Shown: positions 9,728 through 20,100, numbered from the stretch's first letter. The stretch is 28,345 nt of DNA from Dicyema japonicum (GCA_011109175.1 RDEW01000002.1:475785-504129); one strand, 5' to 3'. Notes: generated by a model not told the origin, from the letters alone. Numbers and translations are program-made.

Positions 9728-9949
9728 TTCATTGTAAATGACGCTATAGAGAGTGCATTATAGAAAAGAACATTTTTGATTACTGAATTAATGAAAATTT
9801 GATTATTATAATTATAAAATTAATATAAATATCATTTTTTTAATTATTAAAAATAAATTATAACAAGTGACCTAAATTATACACATCGACGTGTTCATTT
9901 TGCATATTTATGTTATTGTTATTGTTTTTTCACTCAATCACGAATTTCG
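9556..9949 (-). repeat. Right arm of the ~400-bp inverted repeat (partner 1-398)
   Basis: This is the reverse-complement partner of the left edge. It includes the SINE copy at 9556-9727, AT-rich upstream DNA, and the first codons of the LAMP-like gene from 9910. Homology fades just past the signal peptide codons because the window ends on the left. The repeat marks an inverted duplication of a gene start and its upstream region. Confidence 0.8.
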
Positions 9950-11062
9950 ACTTTAAACATCTAATGTCAGTAAATTTTAAAAGTTTATTGAAAAGTACAG
10001 TTACAAATGTATTTATAAATAATAATCGTAGACAAACGATAATTTAATTGAAAGATTTTCTTATGTTTTTTCTGATCAAATGCCAGCTACAATTAAAAAG
10101 AATAACTTGACCTACCAATTTTTTATTGAATTCTCGGACGAATTTTACAACATCTCAATAAAAATAAAATTAAAATTCAGTATTTAATAGTTAACACATA
10201 AAGATAATGAAACTTATACAAATACAACATATATTCCGAATATTAAACAAGGAGATTATTACAGATGCCGATTTATACCCGTAAATTTTGAGAATGTTAT
10301 TACTCTCACAATATATTCTTTGGTGATAGAATTTTACACTAATCAATCATATCAATATTTTATTGGAAAAGGTTTAATATAATTTAATTCAGCACATGAT
10401 TGTGATCTATCTAACAATCCAAAAGTTCGAAAATGGTATTTTATTGAGAAAAATGGAATGAAAGCAATATTAAGTGGGCATTTTAAATTCACATTTTTTA
10501 ATAATCGTAATGTTAAATTAGTATATTGTATATTTTAACATTAGATTGATGATTTAAAAGTTCTTTTCGACTATTTGGAAACGAAGATTAATTTTTATAA
10601 CAATAGTGTTGAGTTAACTCTTAAGGGGGATTTTTATGAAATACTTTTTACATTTATTTTGTCTCAGAAAAAATATTATATGTCAAAAATTGAGTTAATC
10701 ATATATAATATCTATAATGTGACTTGGAATCCTATCAAGACCAAATGGATTGATGTTGAAAATTCATGTTACTTCGAATTGTCTCTCACTAAATTTTCTG
10801 ATGACATATATGCTGAGTTTTCACCATTTAAGGTACAAATTCTTCCGGATGATTCTATTTTCCATCATACTGGAAAAGGTTTGAATTTTCATGAATATTA
10901 GAGTTGAACTGTTTTGTAAATCCTGGAAAAAATGCAAACTCTGTTTATATAATTATAGGAGTTATACTACCTGTTCTAACAATTACAATCATCGGATTTA
11001 TCATATTTGTTATTAAGCGCCGAAATGTTATAAGACCAATGACATATATTCCTGTTCTTTAA
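9910..11062 (+). CDS. LAMP-like lysosomal membrane glycoprotein, six exons, five micro-introns
   Basis: Exons 9910-10008, 10032-10179, 10204-10371, 10393-10520, 10545-10878 and 10902-11062 splice to 345 codons plus stop; the introns are 23, 24, 21, 24 and 23 nt, all GT..AG, four with in-frame stops. The protein starts with a signal peptide (MLLLLFFHSITN), has an N-glycosylation-rich lumenal part (NIS, NET, NTT, NQS, NNS, NVT), a late Cys pair (ENSC to LNC, 39 residues apart, with PFKV between), one membrane helix (YIIIGVILPVLTITIIGFII) then KRR, and a short tail ending TYIPVL. LAMP1/2 have this plan: Cys pair with QAFKV, one helix, about 11-residue tail ending in a YxxPhi lysosomal sorting motif. 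YIPV fits that motif. Membership of LAMP is inferred from topology and this C-terminal match; another type I glycoprotein is possible. A divergent paralog begins at the left edge. Confidence 0.7.
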
Positions 11063-11820
11063 CTGCTGTTAATTTTATCGTTGTTTTTTTTTATTTTTAA
11101 TACTCTCAACCACGTTCATAATAATTTCGTAAATTATCCTCTTGCAAATATTTCTTTTTTTGTTTTCTATCTTTATTAGTCAAGGTCTTTTGTATTTTCA
11201 ACTTTTTTTCCGATATTTTGATTATGGGAATCGCCCAGACAGGATCACAGTTTTTCCATTCTCTTTGGAAAAATCTGAGTCGCAATGTGACATCTACATA
11301 CACCTTTTTGCAGTCAAAATTATAATTATCTCCTTCCCCAGCTAATGTAATCCTTCTTGTTATGTTTGATTACATTATTATCTACGAAGTCCAGGGGGAC
11401 TCTGAAGACTAGCATTATTGAATCAGAAGTTTTAAATGAATGACACGTGACATGTTATGTACCCCGGGCCCAAAAGCATTTTAGTAATGACCTCAGCTTC
11501 AAAAGCTGAAGCGTCGTCCGCATTTTTGAATCCTAGCAACAAGTGGGATTCTCCGCGTTTGATAACTCTTTATTTGGCATAGATTGCTAGAGCTCATATG
11601 CTGCACCTAAAAATTAGTTCTCTGGATAATTCAGATTTTTTCTGAGTTGAATGGTGTAATTTTTAGTTAAAATCGTTAATATTTTAAAAACATAAAGTAG
11701 AAAAAATAGTCAATATGAATAGAGTGTAATTTTAATGATATTTTATTATTTTTAATTAACAAAAAACTTTATTAATATTTAAAAATAAAAAAAATTATTT
11801 TATTTCTGCACATGGTTTTA
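11063..11820. other. Intergenic DNA, no feature recognised
   Basis: AT-rich with a less AT-rich island near 11380-11600. Overlapping short frames on both strands at 11106-11345 have no domain. Nothing was recognised. Confidence 0.4.
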
Positions 11821-11829
11821 AGCTCAAGT

Positions 11830-12480
11830 TGAACATTGATGAGTTTCGTCAGATAATTTAATATCTAGAAAATGTATATCTTGATGCGTCGCTTTCAAGA
11901 AAGAGTATATTTTTGGAATACCAGGAGCACCGTGGATTCAAGGCCAGTTTGAGAGGCATCATTTATAAAATAATTTATAGGTTAAATCAATCTCTTAAAA
12001 ATGGTTATCATACGTTTCTTCTATTGAAGGAATTCTGGGAATACATCAATGCAGTCTGGGAGATATTGCATTCAGCTACAATATTAAAAAAGAGAGACCA
12101 CAAAACATCTCCTTTAAAGATTTTTAATGGAGTGGATTATCCGCCAAAAATATCTGATGAACACTTAAATAGATTACTACAGTATGAGGAAGATGAAGAC
12201 CTATCTTTGTTACGGGATTTTGCTTAAAGGCATACTTGGGTAGCTGCAGAAAAATGCGAAATAAAAGAAGATTGAAAAATGAAGAATCATTGAATGTAGG
12301 AGACAGAGTCATTCTACGAATGGACTGTGATTGCAATCAATCAAAAAAAGGTCCATTATATGAGCACTTGGACACTACAGTTTATCTAGTAGTGGATATA
12401 TAAGGATCTATGGTCCACGTCGATGGTGGTAATTCTAAAAAAATGATAGTCCGCCATAGCCGAGTTAAAAGATTTTTTTA
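11830..12480 (+). pseudogene. Retroviral-type integrase relic (gypsy- or Ginger-like)
   Basis: Three plus-strand pieces line up as an integrase. First, IDEFRQII (stop) YLENVYLDASLSRKSIF. Second, 11913-12227 holds an end-of-core segment WEYINAVWEILHSAT...HKTSPLKIFNG, the usual T..SP..L..G motif after the catalytic core. Third, after a frameshift near 12230, SLNVGDRVILRMDCDCNQSK, GPLYEHLDTTVYLVVDI, a stop, and IVRHSRVKRFF ending at 12480: the C-terminal GPY-type DNA-binding domain (VGD.V.LR ... GP..V ... H.SR.K). Most of the catalytic core (D,D,E) appears deleted between the first two pieces. No LTRs or terminal repeats were found. Confidence 0.6.
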
Positions 12481-12769
12481 ATTGACTTTCCATTTAAAAA
12501 TTATTTTTTAATCTTTTTGGCTTAATGGAGATTAACATCTACTTCCTTCAGAGTATCTGGTGGCACATGTTGTGGACTCTACTTCACAATCTAAAGGACC
12601 CACTATCCAATCCAAGAAGATTATCCTTCCTTGACTGCCTCTTATTGGTTATTAACTAAAAAATATATCCGAAAAATTCAATAATGTAATTATTAATTCA
12701 TTGGTTTATTTTCTGACATATAAATTATATGAATGAATGTATTAATTTTCTAACCACAATCATTAACAT

Positions 12770-12990
12770 ACAACGTGTTTGGTTTACTGTCATGTCAAAG
12801 AACACTACATCAATATATAACAAATCGAAGATTTTTTCACATTTTGTTGTATTCAATTCAAGACCCACCTCGTACAACGCGGGGATGAGTACATCTAGCT
12901 CCTGGATATCCGAAATACCTCCTAAGACAGCGTCATCGAGGTACCAGATGTTGAGTGGACATTGAGAGAGTTTCGTAATTTCAATCCTAA
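12770..12990 (-). mobile_element. LINE reverse transcriptase fragment (YLDD box)
   Basis: The minus strand reads ITKLSQCPLNIWYLDDAVLG, GISDIQELDVLIPALYEVGL and ELNTTKCEKIF. The WYLDD..LGG motif is RT motif C with the two catalytic aspartates, and L(N)..KCE is the following motif of a non-LTR RT. About 70 codons survive. It abuts the SORD pseudogene on the other strand, so one was probably inserted beside or into the other. Only the palm part is present; no endonuclease is nearby. Confidence 0.7.
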
Positions 12991-13450
12991 AAGGTCAAAA
13001 TCAGAATAAAATCTGTTGGAGTTTGTGGGAGTTACGTTGCAAGATGGAATAATGGTGGACTTAATAGCTTGATAAATTTGCGACCTCTTTGAATGGGACA
13101 CGAACCAGATAAAATTGTGGAAGATGTCGGGTCAAATGTTACAAATCGAAGACCAGGTCTTACAGTGGATAATCAAGTAGGAGACAAAGTTGCAGTTGAG
13201 TCTCTTATAAACTGCAATGACTGTAAATTTTGCAAAGAAGGAAAATCAAACATTTGCGAAAATCTCAGTTATTTTAAGAGATGTCGATAAAGATGGAGCC
13301 TTTTCAGAGTATCACACGCAGAAAGCTTTTTGTGGTTTCAAGATTCCAATTTAATGTCTTTTGAGGAAGGAGCACTTGTTCAGCCTCTTTCCATTGCCGT
13401 GGAGATCTGCAAACTTTCTTGAATATCAATTGGACAAACTGTTCTTACTA
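12985..13450 (+). pseudogene. SORD: Sorbitol dehydrogenase pseudogene keeping one 24-nt intron
   Basis: Sorbitol (polyol) dehydrogenase is a zinc alcohol dehydrogenase that oxidises sorbitol to fructose with NAD. Here the plus strand gives VKIRIKSVGVCGSYVARWNN (the catalytic-zinc VG.CGSD region), a stop at 13090, then MGHEPDKIVEDVGSNVTNRR. A 24-nt GT..AG segment (13159-13182) is then spliced to restore PGDKVAVES (family PGDRVA.E), followed by CNDCKFCKEGKSNICEN, the structural-zinc-like CxxC..C region. Downstream, DVDKDGAFSEYH, KAFCGFKIP, SFEEGALVQPLSIAVEICK and GQTVL follow in shifting frames with another stop. At least two frameshifts and two stops, covering roughly a third of a 350-residue enzyme, mean it is dead. 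Retention of the intron shows it came from genomic DNA, not from mRNA. Confidence 0.8.
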
Positions 13451-13473
13451 ATTGAGATGTTTAAAAATCCTGG

Positions 13474-13887
13474 ATGTTAATATTCAAATGCTTCATACAC
13501 GCAAAGTGGATTCAAAACATTGAAAATATAAATTATGAAAACACTGTTATTGAAAATTACGAATATTCTACACAAATGAACATAAGTGATCTTTTAGAAG
13601 AGAGAATTTATATCGAAGTTGACTACAATGAAAATGAAGAACTTGATTTGAATGATTCGGAGAAAATAGAACAAGAAATTGATAGTGAAGAACCCCTCAA
13701 AGAAAGTAAAAATGGTGTAGCTATGAGCGAGGCTTTTCTAGCCTTAAATAAATTAAAAGAATTCTATAATCAAGAAGAATTCTTTAAAAATGAAAATCTT
13801 GAGTCTATTGAAAAGCTTGGATCTTCAATGATCCGAACTCTAGAAAGAAACAAATCAAAACTTACTGATTTTTTAGCTTATAAATAA
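13474..13887 (+). mobile_element. Tigger/pogo-like transposase C-terminus
   Basis: The frame contains LIFKCFIHAKWI near its start, resembling the T(I)..CF..AGF motif that follows the DDE domain in pogo/Tigger and jerky-like transposases. An acidic linker (EERIYIEVDYNENEELDLND) follows, and it ends in AMSEAFLALNKLKEFYNQEE ... SKLTDFLAYK, like the S..EAL.A...L..F ... SK.T.ITDFF tail of Tigger elements. The DDE domain is absent upstream, where the SORD pseudogene lies, so this is a fragment. The 3' terminal repeat would fall in the N run that begins 51 bases after the stop codon. Confidence 0.55.
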
Positions 13888-13938
13888 TTTTTTTGATTTA
13901 CATTATTAATGGATAAAAAATCAATAAATCTCTCGAAT

Positions 13939-14752
13939 NNNNNNNNNNNNNNNNNNNNNNNNNNNNNNNNNNNNNNNNNNNNNNNNNNNNNNNNNNNNNN
14001 NNNNNNNNNNNNNNNNNNNNNNNNNNNNNNNNNNNNNNNNNNNNNNNNNNNNNNNNNNNNNNNNNNNNNNNNNNNNNNNNNNNNNNNNNNNNNNNNNNNN
14101 NNNNNNNNNNNNNNNNNNNNNNNNNNNNNNNNNNNNNNNNNNNNNNNNNNNNNNNNNNNNNNNNNNNNNNNNNNNNNNNNNNNNNNNNNNNNNNNNNNNN
14201 NNNNNNNNNNNNNNNNNNNNNNNNNNNNNNNNNNNNNNNNNNNNNNNNNNNNNNNNNNNNNNNNNNNNNNNNNNNNNNNNNNNNNNNNNNNNNNNNNNNN
14301 NNNNNNNNNNNNNNNNNNNNNNNNNNNNNNNNNNNNNNNNNNNNNNNNNNNNNNNNNNNNNNNNNNNNNNNNNNNNNNNNNNNNNNNNNNNNNNNNNNNN
14401 NNNNNNNNNNNNNNNNNNNNNNNNNNNNNNNNNNNNNNNNNNNNNNNNNNNNNNNNNNNNNNNNNNNNNNNNNNNNNNNNNNNNNNNNNNNNNNNNNNNN
14501 NNNNNNNNNNNNNNNNNNNNNNNNNNNNNNNNNNNNNNNNNNNNNNNNNNNNNNNNNNNNNNNNNNNNNNNNNNNNNNNNNNNNNNNNNNNNNNNNNNNN
14601 NNNNNNNNNNNNNNNNNNNNNNNNNNNNNNNNNNNNNNNNNNNNNNNNNNNNNNNNNNNNNNNNNNNNNNNNNNNNNNNNNNNNNNNNNNNNNNNNNNNN
14701 NNNNNNNNNNNNNNNNNNNNNNNNNNNNNNNNNNNNNNNNNNNNNNNNNNNN
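13939..14752. other. Assembly gap, 814 N
   Basis: Sequence unknown. Translated frames across it are meaningless. Confidence 1.
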
Positions 14753-14856
14753 CTCATTCCAAGAAGAGTGATTACCTAAATTTGGATTAAAATTCTACTT
14801 ATGATAATTTAATATAACTATGTCAACATGAAATTATATATTCTCAACACAATCTT

Positions 14857-15459
14857 TTAATTACCCCATGATCTGTCACTGAATGAAAATCCGGCTCCTG
14901 CTTGTAGCTGTGACAATAGTTGAATCAAAATGTTATGAAATTCGGCAAAATCTCCAAAATCGACGTTTGCAGTGACATCAGTTAACCTTTCTGAAGCTAA
15001 AGAGGACCGATTTCGTTTTTCGGCAGAGAGGACACCAGCATTGAATTCGTATATTTTATTTTTCTAAAATTTAAATTTCATGTTAAACTGATTTCAATCT
15101 TTTATTGGACAAATATCTGATTCCTTTCCCCGAATTTTTAATTTCCGAGTCCCACGGTGGAATGTTCTCTTTATTTGACTCATCACAATCTGAGGTTGCA
15201 TTCTCGCGCATTGAATTCGTATATTTTATTTTTCTAAAATTTAAATTTCATGTCAAACTGATTTCAATCTTTTATTGGACAAATATCTGATTCCTTTCCC
15301 CGAATTTTTAATTTCCGAGTCCCAAGGTGGAATGTTCTCTTTATTTGACTCATCACAATCTGAGGTTGCATTCTCGCAGAATGGACTGTTTGAACACATC
15401 GCTCGTGAAACTCAAAACTTACATAATCTTCGTTGTGGGCGCTTATATAATTCTTGCAT
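14857..15459 (-). CDS. Unidentified 128-residue protein with KEN-box-like motif, two micro-introns
   Basis: I do not recognise the family. Exon A (15459-15423) encodes MQELYKRPQRRL. A 21-nt intron (15422-15402, GTAAGT donor) precedes exon B (15401-15259), which contains SMCSNSPFCENATSDCDESN, KENIPPWDSEI and GIRYLSNKRLKS. A 25-nt intron (15258-15234) joins it to exon C, which is complete only in the second tandem copy (15063-14857): KNKIYEFNAGVLSAEKRNR, SSLASERLTDVTANVDFGD, FAEFHNILIQLLSQLQAG, then FSFSDRSWGN and TAA. With one copy of the 170-bp duplication removed, the reading frame is continuous; as assembled, it breaks. NKENIPP resembles a KEN degradation box of APC/C substrates, followed by basic residues. 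The start is provisional: the frame stays open upstream of the chosen ATG. Confidence 0.6.
15038..15377 (+). repeat. Tandem duplication, period 170 bp, inside a gene
   Basis: 15038-15207 repeats at 15208-15377 with about three substitutions. The copy boundary cuts exon C of the minus-strand gene. One copy gives an intact spliced gene, two copies do not, so the duplication is probably an assembly error or a very recent event. Confidence 0.95.
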
Positions 15460-15469
15460 TCCCGCACGG

Positions 15470-15760
15470 ATAAATCGATTATTAAAAAAATTAAATTTTA
15501 ATTCTAATTTAATTTTAAGTGAGTCTGTGATTTCGACTTTATTTTCATGGTGATTTCGAATCTAAATTTCACATTTGTGTTTAATTCCCGGGGTCATGTA
15601 ATTATTTTGAGACAACTCATATTGTCTTGTAGGAACATTGTAGTTTTATTACTTCGAAACAATGCGAGGACATTTGTTAGATAATTCGTTTGTTAGAAAT
15701 TTATCCCAAAATTAATTATTTTACTATTCAATACATTTACATAAAAATGATAAATTGGAA
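15470..15760. other. AT-rich intergenic DNA
   Basis: No feature recognised, although a minus-strand frame stays open to about 15550, upstream of the provisional start at 15459. Confidence 0.35.
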
Positions 15761-18575
15761 ATTCGTGTATTTTGGGTAAGAAGGATCCAAGTTAGAGATT
15801 CCTTTGCTTCCCCTGGACTACCAGGAAAATGGAGAATATTTGAGAGCGGCTTGGCTTCATAATGGTCGCCAGCTCTTTGCATGTTACCGATGTTGGGGTT
15901 AAAAAAATGCTAACAAATTATTCCATCGGGATTCCAGTACTTCTAAGCTGATAGGTCTAGTGCTGCATCTCTTATATAAACCATTCCTCGATATTCTCGT
16001 AGGCCAAGTAGTTCCTATTATTTTTCTCAGCTGACCTCTGTGGAACGAGTCCAGTTTTTCCATATCCGCTGATGAGGTCGACCAAGTTCCAGCGCTACAT
16101 AAAAGTACGGGTTTTATGAATGAGTCGGATAATAGGATTCTCATTTTCAATACCTCTTTGATTGAGTCATAGATTCTTCATTTTATATGAGGCAGCATTG
16201 GCTAGAGTTTTCCTACGTAAAATAGCTTCGCTATCTCCCATAAGTGAACCGAGTTTCTTTACTTGTTGCTACTTCTCTTCTAGGACGTTACTCATCCTTC
16301 TTATCTCTGTGAGATCTGTTTTCTTTCTGTTCACATTAAGAAACCACTTCCCTAGTACATCTGGTGCTTTTTCTAATAGGTTTTCCAGGATTTCTGTCTT
16401 CAGAAATTAGGTCTACATCGTCCGCGTAGATCACTTCTTCCGTCTTTCCTTAGTATAACGGTCTAAGTTCCCTCATAGCGCCTTCCAAATAAATTGTGAA
16501 TAGTAGAGGAGAAAGAGAGTCTCCTTGTGGAGTGCCCATGTTTGTTTCAAATTTTTTTGAATAGTTCTTTCGAACTCTCACAAGGAGCTCAGTGTTAGAA
16601 AGTAAAATTCGAGTCATCCTTAGACTCGACTCATCAAGAAATCCGCTCAGTACCCCTATTAATTTGTTCCTTTTAACCCTATAAAAAGCTCTTGATAGGT
16701 CAATTTCCAGAATATTGGTGGCGTTACGGTACCTTTGATATGTTGCACACCTCCATATGTGACTCCAGACCGCATCAGCTGTGGATCTCCCTTCTCGAAA
16801 CCACTTTTACTATCTGGTAGGTATTTGTAAGCAGATCCTTTTATTCTTTCAAGCACAATGTTTGCCAAGACTTTGCGTAATGAATTTAGTAGTATGATGG
16901 GTCGCAAATTTCCGAGTGGTCCTCTGGTTTTGTTGATTTTTTGTATGGGGATTAGTAGTCCCGAACCCAGAGGTAGAGTTGAGTTAGTTGAAAACATTTC
17001 ATTTAGTAGTGTAGAGATTTTTTCAAAAAGTGCGTCAGGGCCGTATTTAAGTAATTCTGGGTTTATCGCATTTGATCCGGGGCTTCTGTTATTCTTGAGT
17101 TTTCGGCAGGCTTTTTTGATTTCCTCGGCCGTGATTGGTATCTCCAGGGGTCTTGGCCTTCCATCAAATGGATGGATTTCTATGGTTTTGATGTTGAAAA
17201 GCTTCTCAAAGTGAGCCGCGAGGGCTTCAGTTTGTTCTTCGGTTTGTTCGCCGCAGCAAACGGGCAGCGACGTACACCTGTACGTTGTCTTTCACTTTGT
17301 TTACCTCTTCTACACAGGAAGCTATTTCTTCTAGGAATAGCTTTTTGTTCAGACCCTTTATTATACTTCTGACACGTTGCCTTTTGCCATGAAGGATTTT
17401 TATCGTATTAGCGTTAGTGGCATTTGATTTTATCATGTTTACTTCTTTTAAACTTTTCCCCAGCTCAAGTACATCTGGATGAATAGCCTTCATGTGCAAT
17501 TTAATATTCTCCCATTTGCAAGGACATGCCTCAGCAGGTTCGTTGATGGTGTCCTTTGTGCGTTTCCACGCGTTTTTTAACAAGGTATCCACCAATACGT
17601 ACTGCACATGAGTCTGAAGGTATTGTTGATATTTCTCAGTAGTCTCCGGTTAGGAAATCAGCCTTTCAGTCTCGTAGACGCCTCTGATTTTCTCAAAATT
17701 CGTGATTTTTGGCATTCTTGTATTTGAAGGCATGTTTTTTCAGGGTGAAGGTCGCAAAACCATCTTGTGGTCGCTGACAGTCGTCGAGCCTTCATATGAG
17801 CGTGCGTTTACTAGAAGGTGTTGTCTTTAGCCCGGCATATGACATAATCTATATGGTTGTATATTGGGACCAGCATTCACTGAGTTCCTTCGCTTCCCCA
17901 TCCACGTAGTTTTGAGGTTGTTTGCCATACAAAAGTGACCAAGTATTGTCCCGGGTAGGTTTCTTATTCCACGTCCATGTTATCCCAAGAAAACATCATC
18001 CGGGTTATTCTTCATCCGGATTTTCGCATTCAAATCCCCAGCAATGAGTATTAGTGATGACGACTCATATTCGTTGTACGTCCGTAACAGTGTTGAATAG
18101 AAGTCGTCAAGTTCTACCGAATATTTAGCTACTTTCCCGCAGTGTGGCGCATAAACATTTACAATTGTCAGAAAGCTCTTCGAATGAGGTAAGTCGTTTA
18201 AACGGATTTGTATAACACAGATCCTATCATTCACACTCCATATACGGTGGACTGCACTTGTCAACTTTGATTAAATGGCAAATCCAAGTCCAAATATTTT
18301 GAGTCGCTCGGTTAACACATTATTCGATATTCGCCATAGTTCTCATCAAGGATACAAGTAACTTTCGTCTCTTGTAGGCATCCAATAGATAGGTTGTATC
18401 TCTCCAGGTCGTCACAGAGAATCTTCCTCGACCAGGTCGTAGATAAGCCTCTAACATTGAACGTAAGGACCTTTAGACGAGATGCATCCCTTTGTATCCC
18501 TTGCCTTTTAGACATTTTTTCTTAATTATGATCCAATTAAAAAACGAGGCACGTCACCACCTCACCATACTCTTG
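15760..18575 (-). mobile_element. Nearly full-length non-LTR retrotransposon (APE endonuclease + RT), inactive
   Basis: On the minus strand the parts come in order. The leader includes plus-strand CACGTCACCACCTCAC (18560-18575). The endonuclease starts at 18515 (VLTFNVRGLSTTW, CLQETKV; then FLTIVNVYAPHCG and LILIAGDLNAK at 18264-17980). A linker occupies 17607-17227. The RT runs from about 17000: LIPIQKINKTRGPLGNLRPI (motif 1), GTPQGDSLSPLLFTIYLE (about 16545-16490) and the catalytic IYADDVDL (YADD at 16428-16417). Then come KTDLTEIRRMSNVLEEK, KKLGSLMGDSEAILRRKTLA and the C-terminal FHRGQLRKIIGTTWP..RIS segment at about 16040. Stops (for example just before EEVIYADD) and several frameshifts make it dead. 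Length about 2.8 kb. The clade is not fixed by eye. The copy at 1120-1745 is the same family. Confidence 0.9.
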
Positions 18576-18649
18576 GGGATATATAAAAACTTTGACGAAC
18601 GTTTTCTAGATTTTTTGATATTACATTTTTTACGTCAATAAATGTATAA

Positions 18650-18882
18650 TTCATTTTGAAACAAGTTCAAATGGAGATTGTAGAAATTCAAAATGACACC
18701 CAATTGAAAGAAAAGCATGCTAAAGTTGGAATTCCAGAATTATATAAATTGCTTCAATGTAAAAGATTTTCTCAACCATATGCTTTATCTTTACGAATAT
18801 ATGTTTGGTAATACTTACGTATGCGAACAATTTTTTTTAACAATGAAATTAAATAAATCCTCCTGGCAACTTTAAAAGAATA
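18650..18882 (+). pseudogene. hAT-type transposase C-terminal relic (ZBED5/GTF2IRD2-like)
   Basis: From a frame open at 18650 the plus strand reads QVQMEIVEIQNDTQLKEKHA, KVGIPELYKLLQCKRFSQPY, then after a one-base shift YMFGNTYVCEQFFLTMKLNK. The ME(I).LQ....LKEK....(I/L)PEFY.LLP ... ALK..SMFGSTYVCEQTFS.MN.NKS pattern is the C-terminal dimerisation region of hAT transposases of the ZBED/GTF2IRD2 group. The N-terminal zinc finger and DDE core are not present upstream, where the LINE leader lies. One frameshift and the truncation make it a relic. Confidence 0.75.
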
Positions 18883-20100
18883 TAATCTGAAGCCAGACAT
18901 CGAATCATTGCTTTTCCAATAGGCGTTGTCAAAAATCGTGGAATATTAATTAATAAATTGTTTTACGTTTAAATAATAAATAAATTCATGTGGTGCTTTG
19001 GTGCGTATCATCATGAAGCGCCGTTCACATAATAGAGCAACACATATTATACTCAAGACATTTGACACTACATGCTCTTCATACGGTTATGACAATGCAC
19101 GCAAATATGGACTTTTCTGCTCGTCTTGCGGTGACTTTTTCATTTCGGATCCATAAAGATGTCTCAGCTGGCTGCATAATCGTTCTGCCTGTGGAACTGC
19201 AGTGTCTGCATGGCCAATTCTGTTTAACAGGGTCAGTGATCTTTTTTATTAATACAAAATAAAAAGTTAATACAGAGGCCCTGAATGACCATATTACCAC
19301 CGTTACCTGTAGTACCATGCGACATCAACTAATTATTTTTTTGTGATAGTATATCACAGGCGCTACGGATTACCGAGCTCTACGCGTTACCCAAGTGGAC
19401 ATAAATTATCGACAATAAGATTAACAAATTCCATGACAACCTTCATTAACCAGCTCACTATAAGTTTCGAGATTTTTATTAAAAATTGAAAAAATCAATT
19501 TAATCACCTCCTTTTTACTTTTATCATCATTAAAAAGACGTTCAAGATTTCTGAAATAGAAAATATTTTTTTCTTGATTGAACAAATGAAGTACATCATA
19601 ATTATTTACGAGGAAGGACTATATATAGAGGCATCCTAAGCAATATGAAAATAAGAAATATTAATTAAAACATTCATATAATTATCGACAAATATAAATA
19701 TAAGCTGCGTGTCTCAGAAAGACAAATAGGAATATAAATTTTCATTAATATCCCTATGAAAATACACTTCAATCTATGCAGGAGGTTTGACCTCAAGTAA
19801 AAAAATAACGTAAAAAGTTAGTCAATTCCTACGCAAGTATAAAAATACATAGTTATAGGTAAAATAAAAATGCAGACCTCAACACGACTCAATAAATATG
19901 ATTTTTTAATATACTTTCACAAAGCTAAAAAAATCACGTCACGTTAATAATGGAAGCAAAAAAATAACAACCGCAAAACACTAACTTTATAATTATGAAT
20001 TTTATACTCGTAAATAAAACAAGGTTAGATATACGCAAATTTCAAGCATATCGTTAGATATTTTTTACAAAAACTTTAAATTTCCAAAATTAAATAATCT
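18883..20100. other. AT-rich DNA, probably includes the 3' part of the CKAP5-like gene
   Basis: No independent gene recognised. Small opposing frames at 19062-19318 overlap on both strands and match nothing. The C-terminal exons of the minus-strand TOG gene, if present, should lie here, but I could not define them. Confidence 0.35.

Noticed and set aside
1-9949. A 9.9-kb DNA transposon (Polinton-like) with 400-bp terminal inverted repeats
   Set aside because: No polymerase, integrase, ATPase or capsid-like gene lies inside as a set, and the arms contain the start codons and signal peptides of two divergent paralogous genes.
13909-14790. Long open frames on both strands across 13909-14790
   Set aside because: They consist of the N run and are artefacts.
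15105-15553. Plus-strand frames starting MDKYLIPFPEF
   Set aside because: They are antisense to a minus-strand spliced gene and are duplicated only because of the 170-bp duplication.
16162-17372. Several plus-strand frames in 16162-17372
   Set aside because: Antisense to the LINE reverse transcriptase, which has clear motifs on the minus strand.
19062-19318. Overlapping opposite-strand frames
   Set aside because: No domain on either strand and no supporting micro-introns; chance open frames in a less AT-rich patch.
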